Of a stretch of 64,000 nt of DNA, positions 7,766 to 16,437 are shown piece after piece; within the stretch, counting starts at the first letter, position 1; each line of letters starts with the position of its first letter. The translations under genes were made by a program, and so were the position numbers. Where the stretch lies: assembly GCA_964628385.1 (NCBI GenBank), contig CAZVOD010000009.1, positions 1 to 64,000 of the forward strand, written 5' to 3'. The stretch comes from JANQPA01 sp964628385. GTDB taxonomy: Bacteria > Bacteroidota > Bacteroidia > Chitinophagales > Saprospiraceae. The notes beneath the pieces are model-generated. The model did no database searches. It worked only from the letters and a program-made list of their open reading frames with translations, and was not told where the DNA came from.

Positions 7766-9154
7766 ATGATTTTTTTTGAGAAAATAGAAAATAAGAATAC
7801 GCTGTCAATTATTTCTCCAATCCTTTCAATTTTTTTTTTGAAAAAACATTGGCAGGTTTTATTGCTATTGACGGCAGTGCTATCTTCTTGCAGCAGCTAT
7901 CAGGGCATCCAGCGGCGGCAGGCCAAGGATCTGGAAAACCTGATGACTTCATCCGATGTTTTCAGCAAAATTTTTACGGGATTGGCACTGTATGACCCTG
8001 AGCTGGATACGTTTTTGTTGCAAAAAGACGCTGACAAGTACTACACGCCAGCTTCTAATACCAAGATTTTCACCTACTACACCGCCACCCGGATTCTCGG
8101 AGATAGCCTGCCCCTGCTGGCTTACACGGAGCGGGGTGATTCGCTGATCTTTTGGGGTACCGGCAATCCGCTGTTGTTGCATCCGGAGTTTGATGTTGGT
8201 TCTGATGCCTTTGCTTTTTTGCAGCAACATCCCAGGCAACTGTTTTTTTCAACTCATAACTTCAAAGATAAGCGCTTTGGCCCGGGTTGGGCCTGGAGTG
8301 ATTACCGCTATTATTATCAGGCGGAGCGCAGCAGCTTTCCCATTTTTGGTAATGTAGTACGTTTAGATAAAGTGGCCGGCGGCCCCCTGGTAGTCTCTCC
8401 TGTTTTTGCTGAAGACTGGCTGCGGCCTACTTTTGAGGAAAGAAGTATCTACAGGGACGAAAATGACAATATCATTTTTTTGAATAAAAGAAGAATAGAT
8501 ACCCAGGCTGTTGAAACAGTTATTCCTTTTAAGGCTGAGCCGGAGACTATCGCCACGCTACTGGCGGATACGTTGAATCGCCCGGTACACCTTTATCGTA
8601 GCGCACCTGATAGCAATGCGGTTATCCACACGCTTAAAATACCGTTTCCGGATACTTTATACCGTCTTTTTATGCAGAAAAGTGACAACTTCATTGCGGA
8701 GCAGTTACTTTTCTTGTGCAGTCATGAGCTATTTGGCTATTGCAATACTTCCGAAGTGATCGAGTATACTAAAGATAGTTTATTATCAGATTTACCGGAT
8801 GAGCCTATCTGGCGAGATGGTTCCGGGCTAAGTCGCTACAATTTATTTACGCCCAGAACGATTGTTAAGGTATTAGAAAAATTACTGGAAGATCAGGGAG
8901 AAGAGCGACTGCTCCGTACGCTGGCGGTGGGTGGCCGCAGTGGTACCATCAAAAACTGGTACGCCGGGGAGCCCCCGTATGTCTTTGCCAAGACGGGCAC
9001 CTTATCCAACAAACATTGCCTGAGTGGCTTTGTACGGACGCGCTCGGGCCGCTTATTGCTTTTCAGCTTTATGAACAACAATTATGTCAACGGTAGTAAT
9101 CCGATTAAAGTAGAGATGCAACGCGTGCTCGAATGGATCAGAGCAGAATTATAA
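7766..9154 (+). CDS. dacB: D-alanyl-D-alanine carboxypeptidase/endopeptidase, PBP4 (peptidase S13) family
   Basis: 462 residues. It trims or opens peptide cross-links of peptidoglycan. All three active-site motifs of penicillin-binding serine enzymes are present: SNTK (Ser97 to Lys100), SGLSRYN (SxN-type motif, about residue 355) and KTGT near residue 415. The N-terminus has a hydrophobic stretch with a lipobox-like VLSSC, so Cys42 may be lipidated. The length fits a shortened S13 enzyme. It starts 20 bp after the MITE-like element, and is followed after 22 bp by an antiporter gene in the same direction, so the two may be cotranscribed. Confidence 0.88.
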   Translation: MIFFEKIENKNTLSIISPILSIFFLKKHWQVLLLLTAVLSSCSSYQGIQRRQAKDLENLMTSSDVFSKIFTGLALYDPELDTFLLQKDADKYYTPASNTKIFTYYTATRILGDSLPLLAYTERGDSLIFWGTGNPLLLHPEFDVGSDAFAFLQQHPRQLFFSTHNFKDKRFGPGWAWSDYRYYYQAERSSFPIFGNVVRLDKVAGGPLVVSPVFAEDWLRPTFEERSIYRDENDNIIFLNKRRIDTQAVETVIPFKAEPETIATLLADTLNRPVHLYRSAPDSNAVIHTLKIPFPDTLYRLFMQKSDNFIAEQLLFLCSHELFGYCNTSEVIEYTKDSLLSDLPDEPIWRDGSGLSRYNLFTPRTIVKVLEKLLEDQGEERLLRTLAVGGRSGTIKNWYAGEPPYVFAKTGTLSNKHCLSGFVRTRSGRLLLFSFMNNNYVNGSNPIKVEMQRVLEWIRAEL

Positions 9155-9176
9155 CCAACTCAAAACAGTAAGCGAC

Positions 9177-10754
9177 ATGCAGGATTTCAACGTACTTTCA
9201 TTGCTTCCCCCCGTTATTGCTATCTTTTTGGCTATACGCACCAAGCAGGTTTATGTGTCTCTCATTTTTGGGATTTGGCTGGGTTGGCTGGCTATTACCC
9301 TTTTTGATACCCTGCAAATCAATAACATTCAAGAAATGGGAGCCGCTATGCAAACCATGAGTACCGGCGAAATCCTGGCTCTTCCTTTCCAACTGATCGC
9401 TGAAGGCACACTGGCTACTATTCAGGGGCTGGTAGAAGTTTTTCAGGACAAAGGCAACACCAGAACCATCATGTTTTGTGCGCTGGTCGGAGCATTGATA
9501 ATTTTCATTCAGCGCTCCGGTGGCGTACAGGGTTTTATTTTGAGCTTAAATAAATTCTTACAGCGATTTGAAGGCCATCAAAGTGGGACCAACCGGGTAG
9601 TCGTCCAGTTTTTGGCCTGGCTGACCGGAGTACTGGTCTTTGTAGAGTCCAGCATTTCCGTGCTAACGGTAGGCACCCTGTACCGGCCAGTATTTGACAA
9701 TCTGAAAATTCCCAGGGAGAAATTGGCTTATATTGCTGATTCCAGTTCAGCGCCAGCCAGTATTTTAATCCCGTTCAATGGCTGGGGAGCCTTTATTATG
9801 ACCTTACTGCTCAACCAGGGCTTTGACAACCCCTTTGGAGTGATGATCCAATCGTTGGTTTATAATTTCTATCCCATGCTGGCTTTGATCCTGGTGCTGG
9901 TGATTATTTTTACAAAAAAAGATTTTGGTCCTATGGCTAGGGCTGAGAAGCGCGCTAGGGAGACGGGCAAGCTATTGGCCGATGGGGCTATTCCCATGGT
10001 AGCTGATGAGCTCACGGATGTGGAGGTAAAGCCCGGAATCAAGCCCAGAGCTATTAATATGATTTTACCCATCGCAGTTATGGTTTTCCTAATGCCAATC
10101 ATGCTGGCCTATACCGGCTGGGGCACAGCAATGGAAAAAATCCCTAATGCCTCCCGGGGAGATCAGCTTTTTTACGCTATTGGACAGGGCTCAGGCTCTA
10201 CATCCGTTCTCGTAGCGGTTATTGTAGCCATCTTATTTTCCATGCTACTGTATAGCCTACAAAGGATCATGAACCTAAAAGAGATGGTAGACCTAACCCT
10301 AAAGGGCATCGCTGGTCTAATGCCATTAGCCCTATTGATGTTGCTCGCTTTTGCTATCGGTGCCGTATGCAAAAATATGGGAACCGGCCAATTTGTAGCA
10401 GATGTAGCTAAATCATGGCTATCGCCGGCGTTGGTTCCATTTATAGTATTTCTGGTGAGCTGCTTTATTGCTTTTTCTACCGGTACTTCCTGGGGTACAT
10501 TTGCTATTATGATTGCCATTGCCGTGCCGATGGCTCAAAATATGGAAGCCAATGTTTATCTGACTATTGCTGCCGCGCTGGGTGGGGGTGTTTTTGGCGA
10601 CCACTGTTCGCCTATTTCTGATACCAGTATTTTATCTTCTATGGCTTCTGCCAGTGACCATATCGATCACGTAAAAACACAGCTTCCCTACGCTTTAATC
10701 GCCGGCGGACTTACCGCCATTTTGTATTTGATTATCGGTTTTTTAAGTGTGTAA
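9177..10754 (+). CDS. Na+/H+ antiporter, NhaC family
   Basis: 525 residues, almost wholly membrane segments (about 11-12). Family signatures are visible: FVESSISVLTVGTLYRP and ADSSSAPASILIPFNGW in the first half, and GGGVFGDHCSPISDTSILS near the C-terminus, which is typical of NhaC and related carriers. It exchanges cytoplasmic Na+ (or Li+) for protons, or a related substrate. It starts 22 bp after the carboxypeptidase gene. The downstream space to the pseudogene at 10870 shows no strong terminator hairpin. Confidence 0.88.
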   Translation: MQDFNVLSLLPPVIAIFLAIRTKQVYVSLIFGIWLGWLAITLFDTLQINNIQEMGAAMQTMSTGEILALPFQLIAEGTLATIQGLVEVFQDKGNTRTIMFCALVGALIIFIQRSGGVQGFILSLNKFLQRFEGHQSGTNRVVVQFLAWLTGVLVFVESSISVLTVGTLYRPVFDNLKIPREKLAYIADSSSAPASILIPFNGWGAFIMTLLLNQGFDNPFGVMIQSLVYNFYPMLALILVLVIIFTKKDFGPMARAEKRARETGKLLADGAIPMVADELTDVEVKPGIKPRAINMILPIAVMVFLMPIMLAYTGWGTAMEKIPNASRGDQLFYAIGQGSGSTSVLVAVIVAILFSMLLYSLQRIMNLKEMVDLTLKGIAGLMPLALLMLLAFAIGAVCKNMGTGQFVADVAKSWLSPALVPFIVFLVSCFIAFSTGTSWGTFAIMIAIAVPMAQNMEANVYLTIAAALGGGVFGDHCSPISDTSILSSMASASDHIDHVKTQLPYALIAGGLTAILYLIIGFLSV

Positions 10755-10869
10755 AATAAAAAGAACACCCTAACTGATCTGATAGGTCTGATTCTTTTAT
10801 TCAACTTGCCCGACAGGGATAGAATAGCGAGAACCTCTAAAGTATTTTAATCCCTACGAAACGAGTCTT

Positions 10870-11655
10870 TTATAAAATCCCATTGATAAAGCTTGAAATT
10901 TCATTGATGGGCCACTGCTTCGGCGTGAAGGTCTTTCCCAGAATATAAGAGGTAAAAACCAAAAAGAATAACACCAGCAAAATGGCTTTGTAGATCGTCA
11001 TTTTTTTTCCAAAAATATAAATTCCAAAAGCGACCGTGGTGAGCGACAGGAGTATAAATCGCAGCTCACTGATATCTTCAGCCTCCGATATATCTATAGG
11101 ATCGTAGATGATACCGTAGATCAGCAATGGAAATCCGAGAGCAAAGGTAATGTCAAAAATATTACTGCCCAGTGCATTGGATATGGCATCATCGTAATTT
11201 CCCTTTTGGGCATCTCTGATGGAAATAACCGTGTCTGGAACACTCGTAGCGGAGGCGGTCAAAAGTACAGCAACAATATAGATGGGTACATTTAAAATAT
11301 GACTCAAGGATTCGGCAGCAAATACCAAAGTGAAACAAGCCGCCCCAATAATCACCGTAGCCGAGAGGAGTAAAACCCAGGCCCTGAAGTCATTTATCTT
11401 TACCTGACCGATGATCAGCGCTTCCAGATCAAGCGTGATAACGGACCGGAATACACTTCGATTAGTAGCTCTCCCCCTGGGTTAGCTTCCTGTTCTGCTT
11501 CAGTAGATTTTATAGGTGTAGACTTTTTCATGGTGCTAAACATGTAGACTACCTACATAGGCGACATATAGCCCTACCAGCACGAGGCCGTGGAACCACC
11601 CAAGGCGGGTTTGATTGGAAAGAATAAGAATTAAAATAGCTTCTATTCCAGTCAT
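10870..11655 (-). pseudogene. decayed sodium:calcium antiporter (CaCA family)
   Basis: The 3' half reads cleanly (10870-11481) and contains the second alpha-repeat of a CaCA exchanger: ASATSVPDTVISIRDAQKGN and ISNALGSNIFDI. Upstream homology continues in other frames: LDLEALIIGQVKI-like and acidic-loop residues (STEAEQEANPGG) in one frame, and TGIEAILILIL with LVLVGLYVAYVGSL in a second frame near 11530-11655. So at least two frameshifts break the gene, and the whole first half, with the first alpha-repeat, is missing. A GTG at 11355 could make a 161-residue piece, but it could not form an exchanger. It lies just beyond fumarylacetoacetase. Sequencing error could explain a frameshift but not the missing half. 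Confidence 0.8.
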
Positions 11656-11797
11656 TTAACTCCCTTTTGTAATTAGGCGGGAATATAGACAAAAGCCCAG
11701 AAAACCCAATCATTTCGGTTTCATAATTTCAGCGGCTACCAGCTTAATGATGTGTTGTTAGCATAGCTTAGCGCATATTTAAATTATACCTATGCTC

Positions 11798-13021
11798 TTA
11801 ATCGCTCACCGGGTGAATAGTGCCCACTACGGCACCAAAGCCCACTCTGGTATTTTCTTTTTGAGCAAAAGCCTTTAAAGTGACCTTATCGTAATCTTCC
11901 AAAAAGGTCCGTTCCGTGCCATCAGCTAGTTGTATGGGCTCTTTACCCGCCCAGGTTATCTCCAGCAGCGAGCCGAAAGCAGATTTTTGCGCCCCGGAAA
12001 TGGTCCCGGAAGCCATCATATCTCCTACTCTTATATTGCAGCCATTGACTGTATGATGAGCCAGTTGTTGAGCCATGGACCAGTACAGATACTTGAAATT
12101 GGATCGGGAGATGGTCATCGATTGCTGTTCATGTGGAGTTAGCAGAGCCTCAAGCTCGATATCAAAATTGCCGGGCCCAGATTGCCTCAAGTAGGGCAAA
12201 ACCTCAGGAGACTGCACATAACCCTGTGTTCGGAATGGCTCCAATGCTTCCATGGTGACTACCCACGGCGAAACAGAAGAAGCAAAACTCTTACCCAAAA
12301 ATGGCCCGAGTGGAACATATTCCCATTTTTGGATATCTCTGGCTGACCAATCATTGAAAATAACCATACCAAACAAGTACTCTTCGGCTTCGTCCACAGT
12401 GACAGACTGTCCTAACGCGGTATCTTTTCCCACAATAAAAGCCATCTCTAACTCAAAATCCAGGCGATTGGTGGGCTGAAAGACGGGAGTGGTTGCTCCT
12501 TGGGGCATAGTTTGGCCTTTTGGGCGATACACGGGTCGCCCACTTACTATGATGGAAGATGCCCGGCCATGATAAGCCACTGGCAAATGACGCCAGTTCG
12601 GAAGCAGCGCATTGTCAGGACCTCTAAACATTTTCCCCACATTGCTGGCATGCTCAATACTGGAATAGAAATCGGTGTAGTCTCCAACTTTCACCGGCAA
12701 ATGCATTCGTGCCTGGCTCTGCGGCACAAAAAGGGAAGGCTTCCCGGCCAAAATAGAGTAATCATCTCTCAGCCATGCCTGAATATTAGTTCTCACTTTT
12801 GAGGTGATAGATTTTCCAAGACTAATAAAATCATTCAGGTAATTATTCTGAAAAACAGCAGTATCGAACTCAAAGACATCCAGCGAGGCCAGTGCCAAGA
12901 GGTCAAGGATATGGTCGCCAACCGCCACGCCTATTCTTGGAGAACGATTGGGGGTAGAAAAAATACCAAAGGGAATATTGTGAATGCTAAAATCTGAATG
13001 AGCAGGGATATCGATAATCAT
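11798..13021 (-). CDS. fahA: fumarylacetoacetase
   Basis: 407 residues. Cytoplasmic enzyme of the last step of tyrosine degradation: hydrolysis of fumarylacetoacetate to fumarate and acetoacetate. The short N-terminal domain (PFGIFST...RIGVAVGDHILDL) and the catalytic FAH fold are both present, with metal-binding carboxylates in RLDFELEMAFIVGK and the conserved FNDWSARDIQKWEYVPLGPF segment. Length is normal. It is the last of three same-strand genes (HPPD, homogentisate dioxygenase, FAH) with spacers of 40 and 53 bases, which looks like one operon. Confidence 0.96.
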   Translation of the reverse strand: MIIDIPAHSDFSIHNIPFGIFSTPNRSPRIGVAVGDHILDLLALASLDVFEFDTAVFQNNYLNDFISLGKSITSKVRTNIQAWLRDDYSILAGKPSLFVPQSQARMHLPVKVGDYTDFYSSIEHASNVGKMFRGPDNALLPNWRHLPVAYHGRASSIIVSGRPVYRPKGQTMPQGATTPVFQPTNRLDFELEMAFIVGKDTALGQSVTVDEAEEYLFGMVIFNDWSARDIQKWEYVPLGPFLGKSFASSVSPWVVTMEALEPFRTQGYVQSPEVLPYLRQSGPGNFDIELEALLTPHEQQSMTISRSNFKYLYWSMAQQLAHHTVNGCNIRVGDMMASGTISGAQKSAFGSLLEITWAGKEPIQLADGTERTFLEDYDKVTLKAFAQKENTRVGFGAVVGTIHPVSD

Positions 13022-13074
13022 ATATTTTGTTTGTAAAATTTATAGGAGCATATTAGGAATTTCCCGCGGTATCT

Positions 13075-14232
13075 TTAACAAAGCCAAGATTGGAAATATT
13101 TACCATCATCAATCTTTACTGCAGCTCCTGTCAGCTTCAATGGCTTGAAAGTATCTATCATGACAGCCAGTTCTTCTGTTTTAGTCTTTCCTATGCTTCC
13201 CTCGTAAGTGCCCGGGTGTGGCCCATGTGGAATACCGGCGGGATGCAGCGAAATATGTCCCGGAGCGATATTCGTACGGCTCATAAAATCTCCATCCACG
13301 TAATAAAGGACTTCATCAGAATCAATATTAGAATGGTTATAAGGAGCCGGAATAGATTTGGGGTGGTAATCATACAACCTCGGACAAAAAGAACAAACTA
13401 CGAAAGCGCCGGTCTCAAAAGTTTGGTGTACCGGAGGTGGCTGATGAATACGGCCGGTGATCGGCTCAAAATTATGAATAGAAAAACCATAGGGGAAATT
13501 ATAGCCATCCCAACCAACTACATCAAAAGGATGCGCTGCATAAATCAATTCATGCAGTATACCCTGCTTTTTTATTTTTATGGAAAAATCGCCCTTTTCA
13601 TCATGCGTTACCAGCTCCCGGGGCAAGATATAATCCCGCTCACAGAAAGGCGAATGCTCCAGTAGTTGTCCAAACCAGTTACGATACCGCTTTGGGGTAT
13701 AAATAGGGTGAAATGATTCTGCAAATAGTAGCCGATTATCTTCAGTTTCGAATTCTATCTGGTAAATCACTCCTCTGGGAATCACCAGATAATCACCATA
13801 TTCAAAAGGTATTTGGCCAAACATTGTGTGTAGAGTTCCCCTCCCCCGATGAATAAACAACAGCTCATCAGCATCGGCATTTTTATAAAAATAATCCTTC
13901 ATGGAGTGCTTTGGTGCTGCCAGCCCCAGCTGTACGTCACTATTGACCAGTAGCAGAGTCCTGGCCTCCAGATAATCCGCTTTCGGAGCTACATCAAAGC
14001 CAATGAGTTTTCTGGCTGTGAGATTCTTTTCTACCGCTATACAGGGACTCACATCCTGAGCCTCCCCAATAGCCTTAACGGCCGGTGGCGGATGTAAATG
14101 GTAAGAAATAGAGGACATTCCATCAAACCCTATTGTACCAAATACCTGTTCGTGGTATAAACTGCCGTCTGGCTTTCGAAACTGCGTGTGGCGCTTAGGT
14201 GGTATTTTCCCTTGTCTGTGATAAATAGGCAT
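13075..14232 (-). CDS. hmgA: homogentisate 1,2-dioxygenase
   Basis: 385 residues. Opens the ring of homogentisate with O2 to give maleylacetoacetate. The Fe(II) ligands seem to be in YNHSNIDSDEVLYY (His and Glu) and HPAGIPHGPHPG (His). A cupin-like N-terminal half carries GDYLVIPRGVIYQ. The length matches the shorter bacterial form. It lies between HPPD and fumarylacetoacetase. No maleylacetoacetate isomerase gene is visible in this window, so that step must be encoded elsewhere or skipped. Confidence 0.96.
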   Translation of the reverse strand: MPIYHRQGKIPPKRHTQFRKPDGSLYHEQVFGTIGFDGMSSISYHLHPPPAVKAIGEAQDVSPCIAVEKNLTARKLIGFDVAPKADYLEARTLLLVNSDVQLGLAAPKHSMKDYFYKNADADELLFIHRGRGTLHTMFGQIPFEYGDYLVIPRGVIYQIEFETEDNRLLFAESFHPIYTPKRYRNWFGQLLEHSPFCERDYILPRELVTHDEKGDFSIKIKKQGILHELIYAAHPFDVVGWDGYNFPYGFSIHNFEPITGRIHQPPPVHQTFETGAFVVCSFCPRLYDYHPKSIPAPYNHSNIDSDEVLYYVDGDFMSRTNIAPGHISLHPAGIPHGPHPGTYEGSIGKTKTEELAVMIDTFKPLKLTGAAVKIDDGKYFQSWLC

Positions 14233-14272
14233 AAAAAATATTGATTTGACATTTTTTTGACAATATAGCTTT

Positions 14273-15409
14273 CTATAAAGTACCCCGGAGCTCTTGTTCT
14301 CTTTCTATCGCTTCAAAAAGCGCTTTGAAATTCCCCTGCCCAAAGGAGTTAGCACCTTTTCTCTGAATGATTTCAAAGAAAAGCGTAGGGCGAGGTTCTA
14401 CAGGCTTGGTAAAGATTTGCAGCAAATACCCTTCGTCGTCTCTATCCACCAAGATCCCCAGTTCTTTAAGTGGAGCAATATCTTCATCAATATCCCCCAC
14501 TCGATCTGGTAGAATTTCGTAATAAGATTCCGGAACTCTAAGGAATTCTACGCCGCGACTCTTCAGGTTGCGCACCGTATTGATAATATCGTCTGTAGCT
14601 ACAGCAATATGTTGTACACCCGGCCCCTCGTAAAAGTCAAGATATTCTTCTACCTGAGATTTTTTGCGCCCCTCAGCAGGCTCATTTATCGGGAATTTAA
14701 TTCGTCCGTTTCCGTTACTCATCACCTTACTCATCAAAGCGGTATATTCTGTAGAGATGTCTTTATCATCAAAAGATAAGATTTGGGTAAAGCCCATTAC
14801 CTGCTCATAGAAGTTAACCCATTTATTCATTTCCCCCAGAGCAACGTTACCAACCATGTGGTCAATATGTTTCAAGCCCACAGTAGTGGGATTATAATCA
14901 GGCGTTTGCCATTTTCGAAAGCCTGGCAAGAATAAACCGTGGTAGTCTTTTCGTTCTACAAAAATATGGATCGTATCTCCATAGGTATGAATTCCTGCTC
15001 GAATAACCTGCCCGTTTTCATCTTTTTCTGTGAAAGGCCCAAAAACGGAATTGGCGCCTCTAGAAATGGCATTCTCATACGCTAATCGGGCATCTTCAAC
15101 CCAGAGCGCTATTACTTTTACGCCATCCCCGTGTTTGTCGATATGCTTACCAATTTCGGTACCGCTTTGGAGTGGAGAGGTCAATACCAGTTGTATTTTT
15201 TCTTGTATTACCACGTAACTTTCCCTGTCTTTTAAGCCGGTTTCCAGACCAGCGTAAGCAGACGACTGAAAGCCAAATGCTGTTTTATAAAAATGAGCAG
15301 CTTGTTTGGCATTTCCAACGTAGAGTTCAACATAGTCTGTACCCAGTATGGGCATGAAATCAGTTGGGGGGTTATTAGGCTTGGATGAGGAGAATGTTAA
15401 ATTCGACAT
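14273..15409 (-). CDS. hpd: 4-hydroxyphenylpyruvate dioxygenase
   Basis: 378 residues. Converts 4-hydroxyphenylpyruvate to homogentisate, the entry into the pathway completed by the two downstream genes. Two vicinal-oxygen-chelate domains are visible: GTDYVELYVGNAKQAAHFYK at the start, and GLKHIDHMVGNV in the second half. Metal ligands fit His in LKHIDHMV, His in VQHIAVATDD and Glu in LFFEIIQRKG. It is the first gene of the minus-strand tyrosine operon; the 260-bp region to the divergent Lrp gene contains an inverted repeat at 15512-15533. Confidence 0.97.
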   Translation of the reverse strand: MSNLTFSSSKPNNPPTDFMPILGTDYVELYVGNAKQAAHFYKTAFGFQSSAYAGLETGLKDRESYVVIQEKIQLVLTSPLQSGTEIGKHIDKHGDGVKVIALWVEDARLAYENAISRGANSVFGPFTEKDENGQVIRAGIHTYGDTIHIFVERKDYHGLFLPGFRKWQTPDYNPTTVGLKHIDHMVGNVALGEMNKWVNFYEQVMGFTQILSFDDKDISTEYTALMSKVMSNGNGRIKFPINEPAEGRKKSQVEEYLDFYEGPGVQHIAVATDDIINTVRNLKSRGVEFLRVPESYYEILPDRVGDIDEDIAPLKELGILVDRDDEGYLLQIFTKPVEPRPTLFFEIIQRKGANSFGQGNFKALFEAIEREQELRGTL

Positions 15410-15511
15410 AAAAGATTAATTTGAGTTTTCGCTTATTTTTATATATTGACCAAATATTTTGCCAAGCATTAGGCAAAGGACATATTAATACAACGAAAAA
15501 AACTCTAAACA

Positions 15512-15533
15512 CGCTTAAAAACTCTTTTAAGCG
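15512..15533. promoter_or_regulatory. inverted repeat between hpd and the Lrp gene, candidate operator
   Basis: CGCTTAAAA (15512-15520), four bases ACTC, then TTTTAAGCG (15525-15533): a perfect 9-bp dyad in the AT-rich divergent spacer, about 100 bp upstream of hpd and 137 bp upstream of the Lrp gene. Lrp/AsnC proteins bind AT-rich dyads in such places, so this is a candidate binding site for the divergent regulator. It could also be a chance AT-rich hairpin. Confidence 0.45.
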
Positions 15534-15669
15534 GTTTAAAAAAGGAAAAAAAATACCAAAAGGATTTATAGAAATTTTTTTTTTCTAAAACCTCCCTAAA
15601 ACGTACTATCAAAAAGAAAAAAGTTCTATCAGGTATTTTCATTGTACAAAAACAAAAGACTAAAAATAC

Positions 15670-16158
15670 ATGTCAAAATTTGACCGAGTAGACGTACAGA
15701 TTTTAAGACTGATACAACAGGACGCTCGAATTACAATTAAGGAAATGGCCAGCCAGCTCAATTTATCAACTACTCCCATTTTTGAGCGGTTGAAGCGGCT
15801 GGAACGCAAGGGAGTTATTAAGAATTATGTAGCATTACTTGAACCTAAGAAATTAGGCAAGAAGCTTATGGCTTTTATTCACATTTCAGTAATAGACCAT
15901 TCTCAGGCGGGGCTTGAATCTTTTACCAGTCAGGTAAAATCTTATCCTGAAGTTATGGAATGCCATCATGTTACGGGAGATGCAGATTTTTTTCTAAAAA
16001 TTGTAGTAGAAGATATAGAGCGGTATAATGAGTTTGTTACAAACAAACTGTCAACTGTTCCCAATATTGATAAGGTAAGGAGTTCCTTTTCGCTGTCGGT
16101 AAGTAAATCGACAACTGCTTACGAAATCAAGTTGGAAGACTTGCCCAAGACCTACTGA
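15670..16158 (+). CDS. Lrp/AsnC family transcriptional regulator
   Basis: 162 residues. N-terminal winged helix-turn-helix (about residues 8-60: ILRLIQQDARITIKEMASQL, then TTPIFERLKRLERKGVI) and a C-terminal RAM/ligand-binding domain (VMECHHVTGDADFFLKIVVED), the typical layout of feast/famine regulators that sense amino acids. It is transcribed away from hpd-hmgA-fahA, so it probably controls tyrosine degradation and perhaps itself; this is inference from position. No partner gene follows in the same direction. Confidence 0.93.
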   Translation: MSKFDRVDVQILRLIQQDARITIKEMASQLNLSTTPIFERLKRLERKGVIKNYVALLEPKKLGKKLMAFIHISVIDHSQAGLESFTSQVKSYPEVMECHHVTGDADFFLKIVVEDIERYNEFVTNKLSTVPNIDKVRSSFSLSVSKSTTAYEIKLEDLPKTY

Positions 16159-16308
16159 TAAAGATTTAGAGCGTTTTTGGTGGATTATCTTTTTGACTTT
16201 ACTTGAAGTATCCGCTCTATGAGTTTGGCCCCAGATATGCCAATGCTATCGGTCATAGCCTGATCAGAGGCTATAAAGACCAGGAGAATTGGGCGCTGAG
16301 CTAGAATC

Positions 16309-16437
16309 TTTAGACTTGTTTCCCAGGTATTAAAATAAGTGAAAATTGGTTCTTTGCTAACCCCACGCGCTGTCGCGTTCCTTCGCTTGAATGCCCACAG
16401 GGCATTCATCTTACAGGTTCGCTCAGTCACCTTCGCT
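16309..16437 (+). repeat. dispersed intergenic repeat, copy A
   Basis: Copy A of a repeat seen also at 54018-54186 (same orientation) and 44160-44280 (opposite). Shared landmarks in order: TTAGACTTGT, a TAAAAT-like tract ending in G-C-TTTGC or CTTTTAGC, CGCTGT-GTTCCTTCGCTT, and GGGCATTCATCT followed by a CGC-CAGT segment. Within this copy GAATGCCC (16389-16396) and GGGCATTC (16400-16407) form a perfect 8-bp hairpin with a 3-base loop. The copy reaches into the last codons of the thioredoxin gene. Confidence 0.65.

Noticed and set aside
7560..7808. 82-codon minus-strand frame over the MITE-like element
   Set aside because: It mainly translates the repeat; the nested inverted repeats explain the sequence better.
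13090..13665. 191-codon plus-strand frame opposite homogentisate dioxygenase
   Set aside because: Lies antisense within a strongly supported enzyme gene; no independent features.
16185..16430. 81-codon minus-strand frame downstream of the thioredoxin gene
   Set aside because: Much of it is dispersed repeat copy A; the rest is not recognisable as a protein family.
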